Shown: positions 55,104 to 63,431 of the stretch, in pieces | How the letters are laid out: every line of letters begins with the position of its first letter | Position numbering within the stretch: position 1 is the stretch's first letter | Assembly: GCA_017470425.1 (NCBI GenBank) | Contig: JAFUYT010000020.1 | Location: forward strand, 18,201-82,200 | Origin: Bacteroidaceae bacterium | GTDB lineage: Bacteria > Bacteroidota > Bacteroidia > Bacteroidales > Bacteroidaceae | Reading direction: 5' to 3' | Length of the DNA: 64,000 nucleotides | Notes under the pieces: generated by a model | The model's database searches: none | Seen by the model: the letters and a program-made list of their open reading frames with translations, nothing else | Told to the model about the DNA's origin: nothing | Program-made: the position numbers and the translations under genes

Positions 55104-55640
55104 TTACTTCACCTTGGCAGCCGCCTTCTGTGCGGCCTGTTCCGCTTTCTCGGCCTTGATGCGTGCCTTTTCGGCTTTCTCCTGTGCCTTCACGCGCTTG
55201 GCTTCTTCCTTGGCAGCCTTTTGTGCATCGCTGGCCTCCTTCTTGGCCTGCTTGATGGCCTTCTGCATCTCCTTCTGCTGTGCCTTGATGTCCTTTACCT
55301 TCTGCTTGGCAGCCTTCTCGTCGGCCTGTGCTTTCTTGACGGCTTCCTTGGCATCCTTGACGCCCTGTGTAGCCTCCTTCTGAGCCTGCTGTGCGGCCTT
55401 GAGTTCCTGCTTCAGAGCCTCGGCATCCTTCTGAGCATCCTTGGTTGCCTGCTTGGCCTGTGCGGCATTGTCCTTCGCCGCAGCGGCGCTGGCGCGGAGG
55501 TCAGCGGTGGTCTGCTGTGCGGACTCCACGGTCGCATTCTGTATCACGGGATTCATCGGTGTGGGGTCTGTGACGACCTGTGCGTTTGCCATGATGGGCA
55601 TACAGGCAGCGATGGCTGCCATCATCCAAAATCTTTTCAT
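55104..55640 (-). CDS. secreted Ala/Lys-rich coiled-coil protein
   Basis: 178 residues with a signal peptide (MKRFWMMAAIAACMPIMANA, then Q). The mature part is an almost uninterrupted charged helix from about residue 45 to the end (KQATKDAQKDAEALKQELKA and similar), i.e. a long coiled coil. No other domain. Similar small helical periplasmic proteins occur in Bacteroidetes, but no function is known. It has its own promoter. Confidence 0.65.
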   Translation of the reverse strand: MKRFWMMAAIAACMPIMANAQVVTDPTPMNPVIQNATVESAQQTTADLRASAAAAKDNAAQAKQATKDAQKDAEALKQELKAAQQAQKEATQGVKDAKEAVKKAQADEKAAKQKVKDIKAQQKEMQKAIKQAKKEASDAQKAAKEEAKRVKAQEKAEKARIKAEKAEQAAQKAAAKVK

Positions 55641-55693
55641 AGTTCGATCGTTTTAATGAATATAAATAATGTATATTTGCTACTTTGCAGTTG

Positions 55694-55701
55694 CAAAGAT
55701 A
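55694..55701 (-). promoter_or_regulatory. -7 element TATCTTTG for the coiled-coil protein
   Basis: CAAAGATA on the plus strand, about 54 bases before the ATG. Confidence 0.6.
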
Positions 55702-55795
55702 GGCAACCTATTTGTTTTTACAAAATTTTCTTTGCTTTTTATTTGGTAGAATGGCGGAAAAGGCGTATTTTCGCGGCATCAAATTCGAAACCACT

Positions 55796-55803
55796 TATCT
55801 TTA
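55796..55803 (+). promoter_or_regulatory. -7-like element TATCTTTA next to the serC start
   Basis: It ends six bases before the serC ATG, differing from the consensus only in the last base. It would give a leaderless transcript. Confidence 0.4.
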
Positions 55804-55809
55804 TCGATT

Positions 55810-56877
55810 ATGAAGAAGTATAATTTCAATGCCGGCCCCAGCAAACTTCCCCGCGAAGTGATGGAGGCTACTGCTGCTGCGTGCCTCGATTTTGAGGGCA
55901 GCGGCCTTTCGCTCATGGAAATGAGTCATCGTGCCAAGAACTTCCAGCCCGTCGTCGATGAGACCGTGGCTCTCTTCAAGGAGCTGCTCGACATCCCCGA
56001 GGGCTACAGCGTGCTCTTCCTCGGAGGCGGTGCCAGCCTGCAGTTCTGCATGGTGCCCTATAACCTTCTGGAGAAAAAGGCCGCCTATCTGAATACCGGC
56101 GTCTGGGCCACCAAGGCCGAGAAGGAGGCCAAGCTCTTCGGCGAGGTCGTGGAGGTCGCTTCCAGCAAGGACAAGAACTTCACCTACATCCCCAAGGGCT
56201 TCACCATCCCCACGGATGCCGACTACTTCCACATCACCACGAACAACACCATCTATGGCACCGAGATCCTGAAGGACTACGACAGCCCCGTGCCCATGGT
56301 GGCTGACATGAGCTCCGACATCTTCTCCCGTCCCATCGACGTCTCGAAGTACGCCCTCATCTACGGCGGTGCACAGAAGAACCTCTCGATGGCAGGTGTG
56401 ACCTTCGTCATCGTCAAGGAGGACATCCTGGGTAAGGTCAGCCGTCCCATCCCCACGATGCTCAACTACCAGACGCATGTCAGCAAGGGCAGTATGTTCA
56501 ACACGCCTCCCACCGTGCCCATCTACTGCGCGCTGCAGAACCTCAAGTGGATCAAGAAGCAGGGTGGCGTAGAGGCTATGGAACGCCGTGCCATCGAGCG
56601 TGCCGACATCGTCTATGGCGAGATCGACCGCAACAAGCTCTTCGTAGGCACCGCCGAGGAGGACAGCCGCTCCCGCATGAACATCACCTTCGTGCTGAAG
56701 CCCGAATACCAGGAGCTGCAGGATGAGTTCATGGCCTTCGCCACCAGCAAGGGTATGGTCGGCGTGAAGGGTCACCGCGACGTCGGCGGCTTCCGCGCCA
56801 GCTGCTACAATGCCATGGACCTCGAAGGCGTCAACGCACTCGTGGCTTGCATGAAGGAGTTCGAAGCTAAACATTAA
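55810..56877 (+). CDS. serC: phosphoserine aminotransferase
   Basis: 355 residues of the class V aminotransferase fold. It starts [38 protein letters not shown] lies near 72. The PLP lysine is in [20 protein letters not shown] near 190. [20 protein letters not shown] closes the protein. It makes 3-phosphoserine, and also acts in pyridoxal phosphate synthesis in some bacteria. It is followed by serA and DUF1015, a conserved serine operon order in Bacteroidetes. Confidence 0.96.
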   Translation: MKKYNFNAGPSKLPREVMEATAAACLDFEGSGLSLMEMSHRAKNFQPVVDETVALFKELLDIPEGYSVLFLGGGASLQFCMVPYNLLEKKAAYLNTGVWATKAEKEAKLFGEVVEVASSKDKNFTYIPKGFTIPTDADYFHITTNNTIYGTEILKDYDSPVPMVADMSSDIFSRPIDVSKYALIYGGAQKNLSMAGVTFVIVKEDILGKVSRPIPTMLNYQTHVSKGSMFNTPPTVPIYCALQNLKWIKKQGGVEAMERRAIERADIVYGEIDRNKLFVGTAEEDSRSRMNITFVLKPEYQELQDEFMAFATSKGMVGVKGHRDVGGFRASCYNAMDLEGVNALVACMKEFEAKH

Positions 56878-57084
56878 TTCGAAGGAATAGGCTTTACACC
56901 AATTCGCAGGAATTAGATGGAAACGAATTATCGTAATTGACATAATTTCCTCGGCAAACGACTTCGTATGCTCAGAGAGACCTGTCACAAGCGGACATGA
57001 ATTAAGATAATTACGCTAATTCGTTTCCTTATAAAAGATATTCGTGTATATTAGTGTCCAAGTCTTAACTTAATTTGATTTCTA
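56878..57084. repeat. AT-rich spacer with an inverted AATTCG repeat between serC and serA
   Basis: GGAAACGAATTATCGTAATT near 56929 and its imperfect reverse complement GCTAATTCGTTTCC near 57015. Short AATTCG(A/C)AGGAAT units lie at 56877-56916. No gene. Confidence 0.65.
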
Positions 57085-58005
57085 ATGGCAAAAGTACTAA
57101 TTGCAACCGAAAAGCCTTTCAGCGGCGTGGCCGTGAAGGGCATCAAGGAGGTCTTTGACGCTGCCGGCTACGAGACCGTCCTGTTAGAGAAATATACCGA
57201 GAAGGCACAGCTGCTGGAGGCTGTGAAGGACGTAGATGCGATGATCATCCGTTCCGATAAGGTCGATGCCGAAGTGCTCGATGCAGCCAAGCAGCTGAAG
57301 ATTGTCGTGCGCGCCGGTGCCGGTTATGACAACATCGACCTCGACGCCGCCACGGCTCACAAGGTGGTGGCCATGAACACGCCCGGTCAGAACGCCAACA
57401 GCGTGGCTGAGCTGGTCTTCGGTCTGCTCGTCTATGCCAAGCGTAACTTCTTCAACGGCACCAGTGGTACCGAGCTGAAGGATAAGCGCCTGGGTATCCT
57501 CGCCTTCGGCAACGTGGGCCGCAACGTGGCACGCATCGCCAAGGGCTTCGACATGCAGGTGCTGGCCTACGACGCCTACTGCCCCGCAGAGGTCATCGAG
57601 GCTGCCGGCGTGAAGGCCGTGGCTTCGCAGGACGAGCTCTTCGAGCAGAGCGACATCGTGAGCCTCCACATCCCCGCCACCGCTGAGACCAAGCAGAGCA
57701 TCAACCGCGCACTCGTCAACAAGCTGCCGAAGGGCGGCATCCTCGTCAACACCGCACGCAAGGAGGTCATCAACGAGCCCGAGCTGCTCGCCCTCCTCGC
57801 TGAGCGCGAAGACCTGAAGTACGTCACCGACATCAAGCCCGATGCCGACGCCGACTTCGCCAAGTTCGAGGGTCGCTACTTCACCACGCCCAAGAAGATG
57901 GGTGCCCAGACCGCCGAGGCCAACGTCAACGCCGGCATCGCCGCCGCCCATCAGATCGTCGGGTTCCTGGAGAAAGGCATCACCAAGTTCCAGGTGAATA
58001 AATAG
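57085..58005 (+). CDS. serA: D-3-phosphoglycerate dehydrogenase-like protein
   Basis: 306 residues, a short form without an ACT domain. The NAD-binding motif is LAFGNVGRNVARIAK near 141 (AFGNVG in place of GxGxxG). The catalytic Arg and Glu lie in NTARKEVINEPELL near 232. At the position where the family normally has His (PHIG or similar), this protein reads TTPKKMGAQTAEAN near 273, so the usual His-Glu pair is replaced by Lys, a variant I associate with Bacteroidetes SerA. It oxidises 3-phosphoglycerate in serine synthesis. It lies between serC and DUF1015. Confidence 0.9.
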   Translation: MAKVLIATEKPFSGVAVKGIKEVFDAAGYETVLLEKYTEKAQLLEAVKDVDAMIIRSDKVDAEVLDAAKQLKIVVRAGAGYDNIDLDAATAHKVVAMNTPGQNANSVAELVFGLLVYAKRNFFNGTSGTELKDKRLGILAFGNVGRNVARIAKGFDMQVLAYDAYCPAEVIEAAGVKAVASQDELFEQSDIVSLHIPATAETKQSINRALVNKLPKGGILVNTARKEVINEPELLALLAEREDLKYVTDIKPDADADFAKFEGRYFTTPKKMGAQTAEANVNAGIAAAHQIVGFLEKGITKFQVNK

Positions 58006-58007
58006 AA

Positions 58008-58057
58008 GACTCTCCCCCCGCCCTCCCTATAAGGGAGGGAGTAATTACCTTTCAAGA
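58008..58057. repeat. palindromic element after serA
   Basis: GACTCTCCCCCCGCCCTCCC then TATAAGGGAGGGAGTAATTA then CCTTTCAAGA. Long inverted partner of 58112-58147. Confidence 0.85.
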
Positions 58058-58111
58058 AGAGATTTTTCAATTTACAATTAAATGACTCCAACCTTCCAAT
58101 AGCAGTACATT

Positions 58112-58147
58112 CTGCTCCCTCCCTTATAGGGAGGGCGGGGGAGAGTC
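58112..58147. repeat. inverted partner element before DUF1015
   Basis: CTGCTCCCTCCCTTATAGGG then AGGGCGGGGGAGAGTC. Reverse complement of 58008-58039, so serA and DUF1015 are separated by a potential hairpin with arms over 30 bases. It ends 11 bases before the start codon. Confidence 0.85.
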
Positions 58148-58157
58148 TTGTTTTGTT

Positions 58158-59429
58158 ATGGCTAAGATAAAACCTTTCCGTGGCTTGCGCCCGCCGAAGG
58201 AGCTGGTGGAGCAGGTGGAGAGCCGCCCGTATGACGTCCTCGAGAGCGAGGAGGCACGCGTGGAGGCGGGTGACAACGAGAAGTCGCTCTACCACATCAT
58301 CAAGCCCGAGATTAATTTCCCCGAAGGGACGAGTGAGTACGACCCGCGCGTCTATGAAGAGGCGGCGCGGCAGTTCCAGAAGTTCCAGGACAACGGCTGG
58401 CTCGTGCAGGACAAGGACGAGCACTACTACATCTACGCCCAGACGATGTTCCCCACCTGCGAGGCTTCCGGCGGTGTCACGAAGACGCAGTACGGCCTCG
58501 TCATCGGTGCCTACGTCGATGACTACATGAACGGCACCATCAAGAAGCACGAGCTGACGCGCCGCGACAAGGAGGAGGACCGCATGAAGCATGTCCGCGT
58601 GAACGACGCCAACATGGAGCCCGTCTTCTTCGCCTATCCCGACAACGCCGTGCTGGACAAGCTCATCATGCGCTATGCCGCCACGGAGCCGGAGTATGAC
58701 TTCATCGCGCCCATCGACGGCTTCGGCCATAAGTTCTGGGTCGTGAGCGATGCCGAGGACATCAGGACCATCACCGAAGAGTTCCGTAAGATGCCGGCCC
58801 TGTACATCGCCGACGGGCACCACCGCTCTGCCGCCGCAGCCCTTGTGGGAGCAGAGAAGGCACAGCAGAACCCCAACCACCGCGGCGACGAGGAGTACAA
58901 CTACTTCATGGCCGTGGCGTTCCAGGCGTCGCAGCTCACCATCCTCGACTACAACCGCGTGCTGAAGGACCTGAACGGCCTCACCTCCGAGCAGTTCCTT
59001 GATGCCATCCGCAAGAACTTCACCGTGGAGGACAAGGGCACGGAGATCTACAAGCCGGCGAAGCTGCATGAGTTCTCGCTCTATCTGGACGGCCACTGGT
59101 TCTCGCTCGTGGCCAAGCCGGGCACCTACAACGAGAGCGACCCCATCGGCGTACTCGATGTCGATATCTCCTCGCGCCTCATCCTCGAGGACATCCTGCA
59201 GCTGGGCGACCTGCGCTCCTCGAAGCGCATCGACTTCGTGGGTGGCCTGCGCGGCCTCGGCGAGCTGAAGCGCCGCGTGGATAGCGGCGAGATGCGTGCC
59301 GCCCTGGCCCTCTATCCCGTCTCTATGCAGCAGATCATGGACATCGCCGACAGCGGCAAGATCATGCCCCCGAAGGCTACGTGGTTCGAGCCTAAGCTCC
59401 GCAGCGGGTTGGTTATTCACAAACTATAG
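58158..59429 (+). CDS. DUF1015-family protein
   Basis: 423 residues. It begins MAKIKPFRGLRPPKELVEQV. DUF1015 landmarks are SRPYDVLESEEAR near 22, FPEGTSEYDPRVYEEAARQF near 54, and ALYIADGHHRSAAA near 214, with the conserved DGHHR. The gene follows serC-serA in many Bacteroidetes and is a candidate for a serine-pathway enzyme, since no SerB is seen here; that is inference from context only. A leader of under 11 bases separates the start from the palindromic element. Confidence 0.8.
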   Translation: MAKIKPFRGLRPPKELVEQVESRPYDVLESEEARVEAGDNEKSLYHIIKPEINFPEGTSEYDPRVYEEAARQFQKFQDNGWLVQDKDEHYYIYAQTMFPTCEASGGVTKTQYGLVIGAYVDDYMNGTIKKHELTRRDKEEDRMKHVRVNDANMEPVFFAYPDNAVLDKLIMRYAATEPEYDFIAPIDGFGHKFWVVSDAEDIRTITEEFRKMPALYIADGHHRSAAAALVGAEKAQQNPNHRGDEEYNYFMAVAFQASQLTILDYNRVLKDLNGLTSEQFLDAIRKNFTVEDKGTEIYKPAKLHEFSLYLDGHWFSLVAKPGTYNESDPIGVLDVDISSRLILEDILQLGDLRSSKRIDFVGGLRGLGELKRRVDSGEMRAALALYPVSMQQIMDIADSGKIMPPKATWFEPKLRSGLVIHKL

Positions 59430-59531
59430 ACCCCACCCCCAACCCCTCCCGGGGGAGGGGAGTGAAAACAGCGACCCCACCCCCCAACCCCTCCCGGGGG
59501 AGGGGAGTGAAAACAGTTACCTTTCAAGATT
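59429..59531. repeat. tandem palindromic elements after DUF1015
   Basis: Two copies of GACCCCACCCCCAACCCCTC then CCGGGGGAGGGGAGTGAAAA then CAG at 59429-59470 and 59473-59515, the second followed by TTACCTTTCAAGA. Inverted relative to the copy inside yigZ at 59580-59620. Confidence 0.82.
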
Positions 59532-59554
59532 TGTATTCAGATTTGTATTCAATC

Positions 59555-60280
59555 ATGGGTGAAAGCCATCAGTCCAAAGTAACTACGCCCCTCCCTCGGG
59601 AGGGGTTGGGAGTGGGGTCGGTTGGGTCCGCAGGCTCGGTTGGGTCCGTAGGCTCGGTTGGCTCCGCTGGGTCGGTTGGCTCGGTTGGGTCTGATTGCTA
59701 TTTAACAATCCTCTCCCCTTCCTCTGCCCAATATACGGAGAAGCGAAGCAAGTTTCTTGCGTTCGCTTTTCCGGTTTCCACGGTGGAGGAGGTGAAGGAG
59801 TTGGTGGAGGCGCACGCCAAGAAGTACTACGATGCGCGGCACGTCTGCTACGCCTATATGCTGGGGCATGAGCGATTAGTGTTCAGGGCTAACGACAATG
59901 GCGAGCCGAGCGGGACGGCTGGGAAGCCTATCCTCGGGCAGATCAATAGTAATGAGCTGACAGACGTTCTCATCATCGTGGTTCGCTACTTCGGCGGTGT
60001 GAAGCTGGGCACGAGCGGTCTTATCCAGGCTTACAAGACAGCCGCCGCAGAGGCTATAGCAGCAGCTACTATCATAGAGAAGACCGTTGATGAGCGGATC
60101 ATCGTCGCCTTCGAGTACACGCTGATGAACCAGGTGATGCGCATCGTGAAGGAGGAAGAGCCCGCCATCCTCTCGCAGGAGTTCGACAACGACTGCCAGA
60201 TGACGCTCGCCATCCGTGCCTCGCTGATGCCCCGCCTGCGCGACAGGCTGGAGAAGGTCGATGGCCTGCGCATCCTCTGA
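59555..60280 (+). CDS. yigZ: YigZ/IMPACT-family protein with repeat-derived N-terminus
   Basis: 241 residues from ATG 59555. The first 47 are translated repeat DNA (TTPLPREGLGVG, then GSVGSAGSVGSVGSVGSAGS and VGSVGSD). The YigZ/IMPACT domain follows, with KRSKFLAFAFPVSTVEEVKE near 63, YAYMLGHERLVFRANDNGEP near 104, then SGTAGKPILG and VVRYFGGVKLGTSGLIQAY. In other genomes the protein begins close to the YigZ domain, so the added N-terminus is a gain. The function in bacteria is unclear, with RNA- or translation-related suggestions. A longer frame to 59462 would include element DNA and is less likely. Confidence 0.9.
   Translation: MGESHQSKVTTPLPREGLGVGSVGSAGSVGSVGSVGSAGSVGSVGSDCYLTILSPSSAQYTEKRSKFLAFAFPVSTVEEVKELVEAHAKKYYDARHVCYAYMLGHERLVFRANDNGEPSGTAGKPILGQINSNELTDVLIIVVRYFGGVKLGTSGLIQAYKTAAAEAIAAATIIEKTVDERIIVAFEYTLMNQVMRIVKEEEPAILSQEFDNDCQMTLAIRASLMPRLRDRLEKVDGLRIL
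59580..59694. repeat. palindromic element plus GGGTCNGTT tandem in yigZ
   Basis: CGCCCCTCCCTCGGGAGGGG then TTGGGAGTGGGGTCG, followed by about eight 9-base units (GGTTGGGTC, GCAGGCTCG and variants). The same element-plus-tandem structure forms the peptidase-deaminase linker. Confidence 0.83.
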
Positions 60281-60399
60281 TCCCCGCTACACCATATTAT
60301 ATATAGAAGGTGCTGTTGCCAATGGCTGCCGTGCAAAGAAATACCAAAACTGCAAACCAGCAATAATAGAATACTTGATGAAACGTCCTGTGTTTGCCA

Positions 60400-60972
60400 T
60401 TATTCTACGTCGTTTTCGAGCTTCTTAATCAGTTTGGCAGGAACACCGCCAACGAGAGAATTGTCAGGGACGTCCTTTGTCACAACAGCACCTGCTGCTA
60501 TCACTACATTATTGCCGATAGTGATTCCGGGCAGGATGGTAACGTTGCCGCCAATCCACACGTCGTTGCCGATCCGAACAGGTTCCGCATGTGCCATATA
60601 GCCACGGCGAGCCTTGGGTGAAAGCGGATGTCCAACGGTTGTAATCAGTGTATTCGGCCCGATCATCACATGGTTGCCGATATACACCTCACGGATGTCG
60701 AGGATGGTCAGGTTGAAATTGCCTGTAAAGTCATTACCTATGTGGATATTCTTGCCGCAGTCGCAACAGAATGTCTTGGCAATCCAAACTCTTTCGCCAA
60801 CGCTACCCAGCATCTTCTTCAGGTAGGCGTACTGTGCTTCAAAATCCCTGCCGTCAATGGCATTGTATTCCTCACACCAGAGTATGGCCTGAGTCTTGCG
60901 GGCAATAAGTTCTTGGTCGGCATAGCTATATTCCAAGCCAGCCTTCATTTTCTCCATCTCTGTCATCATCAT
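60400..60972 (-). CDS. maltose/galactoside-type O-acetyltransferase (hexapeptide repeat)
   Basis: 190 residues. The N-terminal helical part (EKMKAGLEYSYADQELIARK) and the left-handed beta-helix hexapeptide repeats match the maa/lacA family: IHIGNDFTGNFNLTILDIRE, VYIGNHVMIGPNTLITTVGH with the catalytic His, and VRIGNDVWIGGNVTILPG. It transfers acetyl from acetyl-CoA to sugars. The ATG overlaps the stop of an upstream acetyltransferase remnant (ATGA-type), linking it to the RtcB cassette in lower-GC DNA. Confidence 0.9.
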   Translation of the reverse strand: MMMTEMEKMKAGLEYSYADQELIARKTQAILWCEEYNAIDGRDFEAQYAYLKKMLGSVGERVWIAKTFCCDCGKNIHIGNDFTGNFNLTILDIREVYIGNHVMIGPNTLITTVGHPLSPKARRGYMAHAEPVRIGNDVWIGGNVTILPGITIGNNVVIAAGAVVTKDVPDNSLVGGVPAKLIKKLENDVE

Positions 60973-61094
60973 AATCGTTTAATGAGTTTTGCGGGAATAC
61001 CACCCACAACTGTATTGGGTTCTACGTCTTTGGTCACTACAGCACCGGCACCGCCAACCAGCGAACCTCTTATTCTGTCTTGAAATGTATTCAT
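60969..61094 (-). pseudogene. acetyltransferase remnant (fused ends)
   Basis: 41 residues: MNTFQDRIRGSLVGGAGAVV then TKDVEPNTVVGGIPAKLIKR then L. The GAVVTKDV...VVGGIPAKLIK part is the end of a hexapeptide acetyltransferase, and MNTFQDRIRGSL looks like a start. The whole middle is missing, so an in-frame deletion is likely. It overlaps the upstream phosphatase stop (ATGA) and the downstream acetyltransferase start, so it may still be translated. Confidence 0.7.
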
Positions 61095-61660
61095 TGTTCT
61101 CTATTTTTACTTAATTCGTTAATTACTTTCTTACGTTCCTTGAACACCTCAATAGGCATCGGTTCTTTGCCATCCATCTCCGTCATATACTGATAAAAGG
61201 CATTGAGCACACGCATGATCTTGTTTGTGTTATGACCTTCTGCCTGTCTGTAACCTCTGATGGGAGGTGGAGCAATACCCTTATCCGCTGCATAGAACAT
61301 CCAATAGGTACAGAGTGCAATGTCTGTCCGATGAAGTCCCATGGCACAGGCAATATAGAAATCGCCCTTATCTATCTGTTCACAGAATTTGGGGAAGAGT
61401 TCCACCATCTGTGCAATCGTCCGGGCGTGATTGTCTAAAGGATAATGGAAATACTCCAGTCCATGATATTGGCAGAGATAAGGAAGCTTGTCTGACTTGT
61501 CCATCTCGCGGAGGTCGATGATGGTCTTCACTCCAGCCTCCTTGATGGCTGGCCAAGCGTATGCCTGATGTCTTGATGACATCGTTCGCCCTCTGACGCC
61601 ATCATATACAGGTGCTATATCAGGTATGCCTGTCTCCATGATTCTTTCTATGTTGAGCAT
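61091..61660 (-). CDS. dual-specificity/tyrosine-type phosphatase (Cx5R)
   Basis: 189 residues. The phosphatase loop is ACAMGLHRTDIAL near 105 (C-A-M-G-L-H-R, i.e. Cx5R). An upstream acidic block contains IIDLREMDKSDKLPYLCQYH near 47, with an Asp that may act as general acid. MSSRHQAYAWPAIKEAGV at the start resembles the usual SSQP-type entry. Substrate unknown: protein, phosphoinositide or RNA 5' phosphate are all possible for this fold. It lies 14 bases after the Zn-ribbon gene in the RtcB cassette. Confidence 0.75.
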   Translation of the reverse strand: MLNIERIMETGIPDIAPVYDGVRGRTMSSRHQAYAWPAIKEAGVKTIIDLREMDKSDKLPYLCQYHGLEYFHYPLDNHARTIAQMVELFPKFCEQIDKGDFYIACAMGLHRTDIALCTYWMFYAADKGIAPPPIRGYRQAEGHNTNKIMRVLNAFYQYMTEMDGKEPMPIEVFKERKKVINELSKNREQ

Positions 61661-61674
61661 TTTACCAACCTCCT

Positions 61675-62007
61675 TTATGTTTCATCTTTTTCATTAACAA
61701 TTTGGATTATCAAGTTGTCTATCCCTTCACCAAAGAATTGGAGATTCATCAATTCAAGTAAAGAAGGGGTGATTTTCATACCACAAGCATCCCCGATAAC
61801 AGAATCTGTACCACAGTGGGGGCATAGTGCTGTAGGTTCTCCTCGTCCGTCATTGTCACACCACTGAACAACATCATCAGGGTTGAAGATGCTTTTACAA
61901 TAGAAACATCCACATATCTGGCTACTCTTAATCTGTGTCTCATTACGGAAGGTGCTGTGGTGCAGTCCATAAAGAATTTCTTTTATCTCGTCTATCATCA
62001 TATTCAT
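61675..62007 (-). CDS. small Zn-ribbon protein
   Basis: 110 residues. Cysteine pairs in SSQICGCFYCKSIFNP near 31 and ALCPHCGTDSVIGDACG near 61 form a zinc ribbon, and a helical tail follows. Such proteins are usually annotated only as cytoplasmic protein. It sits between RtcB and the phosphatase, separated from rtcB by a strong 13-pair hairpin (62032-62071). RNA or protein binding is plausible but not shown. Confidence 0.65.
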   Translation of the reverse strand: MNMMIDEIKEILYGLHHSTFRNETQIKSSQICGCFYCKSIFNPDDVVQWCDNDGRGEPTALCPHCGTDSVIGDACGMKITPSLLELMNLQFFGEGIDNLIIQIVNEKDET

Positions 62008-62031
62008 ATTGTATCTCCTTTCTTTATTAAG

Positions 62032-62071
62032 AGGCTTGCCTGAGCAGGCTTCCCAAACTCAGGACAAGCCT
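62032..62071 (-). other. hairpin between rtcB and the Zn-ribbon gene
   Basis: AGGCTTG-CCTGAG pairs with CTCAGG-CAAGCCT across one bulge, loop of 13 bases. It is followed on the minus strand by AAAGGAG before the Zn-ribbon start. It could be an attenuator, an RNase-stabilising structure or a processed site. Confidence 0.6.
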
Positions 62072-62108
62072 ATGATCACATTGTTTAGTCTTTTCTCAGA
62101 ATCAAGAT

Positions 62109-63347
62109 TCAATCTTGTTCTTCGTTCACATCAATCTCCACACTGGAGTCGTAAGAGTTGGTGGCCTTCAAGTTGATGACAGGACGGATGAAGTACTCAA
62201 CCTCCACTGTGTCCTCAATCAGACGCAGAATCTCCTTCGGGTCCTTATAGGCCATCGGACTTTCATCAATGGTGCCAGTTCCTACCGATGTAGAATAGAT
62301 GCCCTTCATTGACTCCCTGAATTCTTCGAGGTCAATGAGTTCTTTTGCATCCGAACGTGAAAGCAATCTTCCTGCACCATGAGGAGCACTTTGGTTCCAG
62401 TCTTCGTTACCCTTGCCACGGGCAATAATCAGACCATCGCGCATGTTGAACGGAATGACCAGCTTCCTGCCTGCTGGAGCAGCCACGGCACCCTTGCGCA
62501 TCATCTTCATCGAGAAGTCGATGTAGTTATGGGTGGTATAGATTTGCTCCACGATGTGGGCTTGACGTCCACTGCCCTCGCAGATAGCCTCCAATACCAG
62601 ACGGTCGATAATCTGATGGTTGAACTCGGCATATGCCTGAGCAACAACCATATCGGTGATATAGCCCTTCATGGCATCTTCAACCAGGAATCCGTTTGTC
62701 ACACCTGTCAGCTTACCTGCTTCCATCTTCCAGTATTTCCAGACCTTCTGACCGAGGTTACGGCTGCCGCAGTGTACGGTGAAGGCGTAGTTCCCTTCTG
62801 GCGTCACACCGACTTCGACGAAGTGGTTGCCGCCTCCAACAGTTCCGATGCTGTTGTAGAACATGTGTTCCTTCTGGTCAATGCGCTTCAACAGGGCGGT
62901 GATACCTTTTTCCGATACATCCATGGCGCCCACCATTTCCGGCCACTGTTGGCGAGCCTGCTGCAAACGCAGTTGCAGGTGCTTGTACAGGTCGGCAACC
63001 GGATAGACTGGCTTCTGCTGTATGCTCATGCCAAATTTTACACTCTCACGAATCATCTTCTCAATCATCGGATAGTCCTCTGCATTGATGGGCATGTCGG
63101 TGATGGCCGTCGATACTGAGCAACCGATGTCACCACCCACATGATCCGGGTTCACATGGTCGGTGAATGGAACCGTGAACCCAACCACGATGTCCTTACC
63201 GGCATGTACGTCGGGCATGATCCTGATTTTGGCACCCTCAAACATGGGATTATCGAGGAAACGATACACCATCGAGAGGGCTTCCTGTTCTATGTTGTCT
63301 GTGAAGATCTTGCAATCCTTGCAATACTTTCCTTTTAATTCTAACAT
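62109..63347 (-). CDS. rtcB: RNA-splicing ligase RtcB family protein
   Basis: 412 residues. Conserved RtcB blocks with metal-binding and guanylylated His are visible: MPDVHAGKDIVVGFTVPF near 44, PDHVGGDIGCSVSTAI near 67, SIGTVGGGNHFVEVG near 166, HCGSRNLGQKVW near 191 and QSAPHGAGRLLSR near 326. RtcB joins 3' phosphate or cyclic phosphate RNA to 5' hydroxyl RNA. No archease or RtcA/PrfH gene is seen within the window. It is preceded by about 425 bases of non-coding, structured leader with a minus-strand TAATTTTG promoter (63775-63782). It heads the cassette of Zn-ribbon, phosphatase and acetyltransferase genes. Confidence 0.92.
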   Translation of the reverse strand: MLELKGKYCKDCKIFTDNIEQEALSMVYRFLDNPMFEGAKIRIMPDVHAGKDIVVGFTVPFTDHVNPDHVGGDIGCSVSTAITDMPINAEDYPMIEKMIRESVKFGMSIQQKPVYPVADLYKHLQLRLQQARQQWPEMVGAMDVSEKGITALLKRIDQKEHMFYNSIGTVGGGNHFVEVGVTPEGNYAFTVHCGSRNLGQKVWKYWKMEAGKLTGVTNGFLVEDAMKGYITDMVVAQAYAEFNHQIIDRLVLEAICEGSGRQAHIVEQIYTTHNYIDFSMKMMRKGAVAAPAGRKLVIPFNMRDGLIIARGKGNEDWNQSAPHGAGRLLSRSDAKELIDLEEFRESMKGIYSTSVGTGTIDESPMAYKDPKEILRLIEDTVEVEYFIRPVINLKATNSYDSSVEIDVNEEQD

Positions 63348-63431
63348 TGTCGTATCTTCTTTTTTTGACAGGTACCTTATTATATATTATATAGGTATAG
63401 CTGTCTGATTAATGAAAAATCGGTTTACTCA

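Noticed and set aside
59462-59554. Upstream extension of yigZ to 59462
   Set aside because: It would translate the intergenic element tail (CTTTCAAG). The ATG at 59555 is a simpler start.
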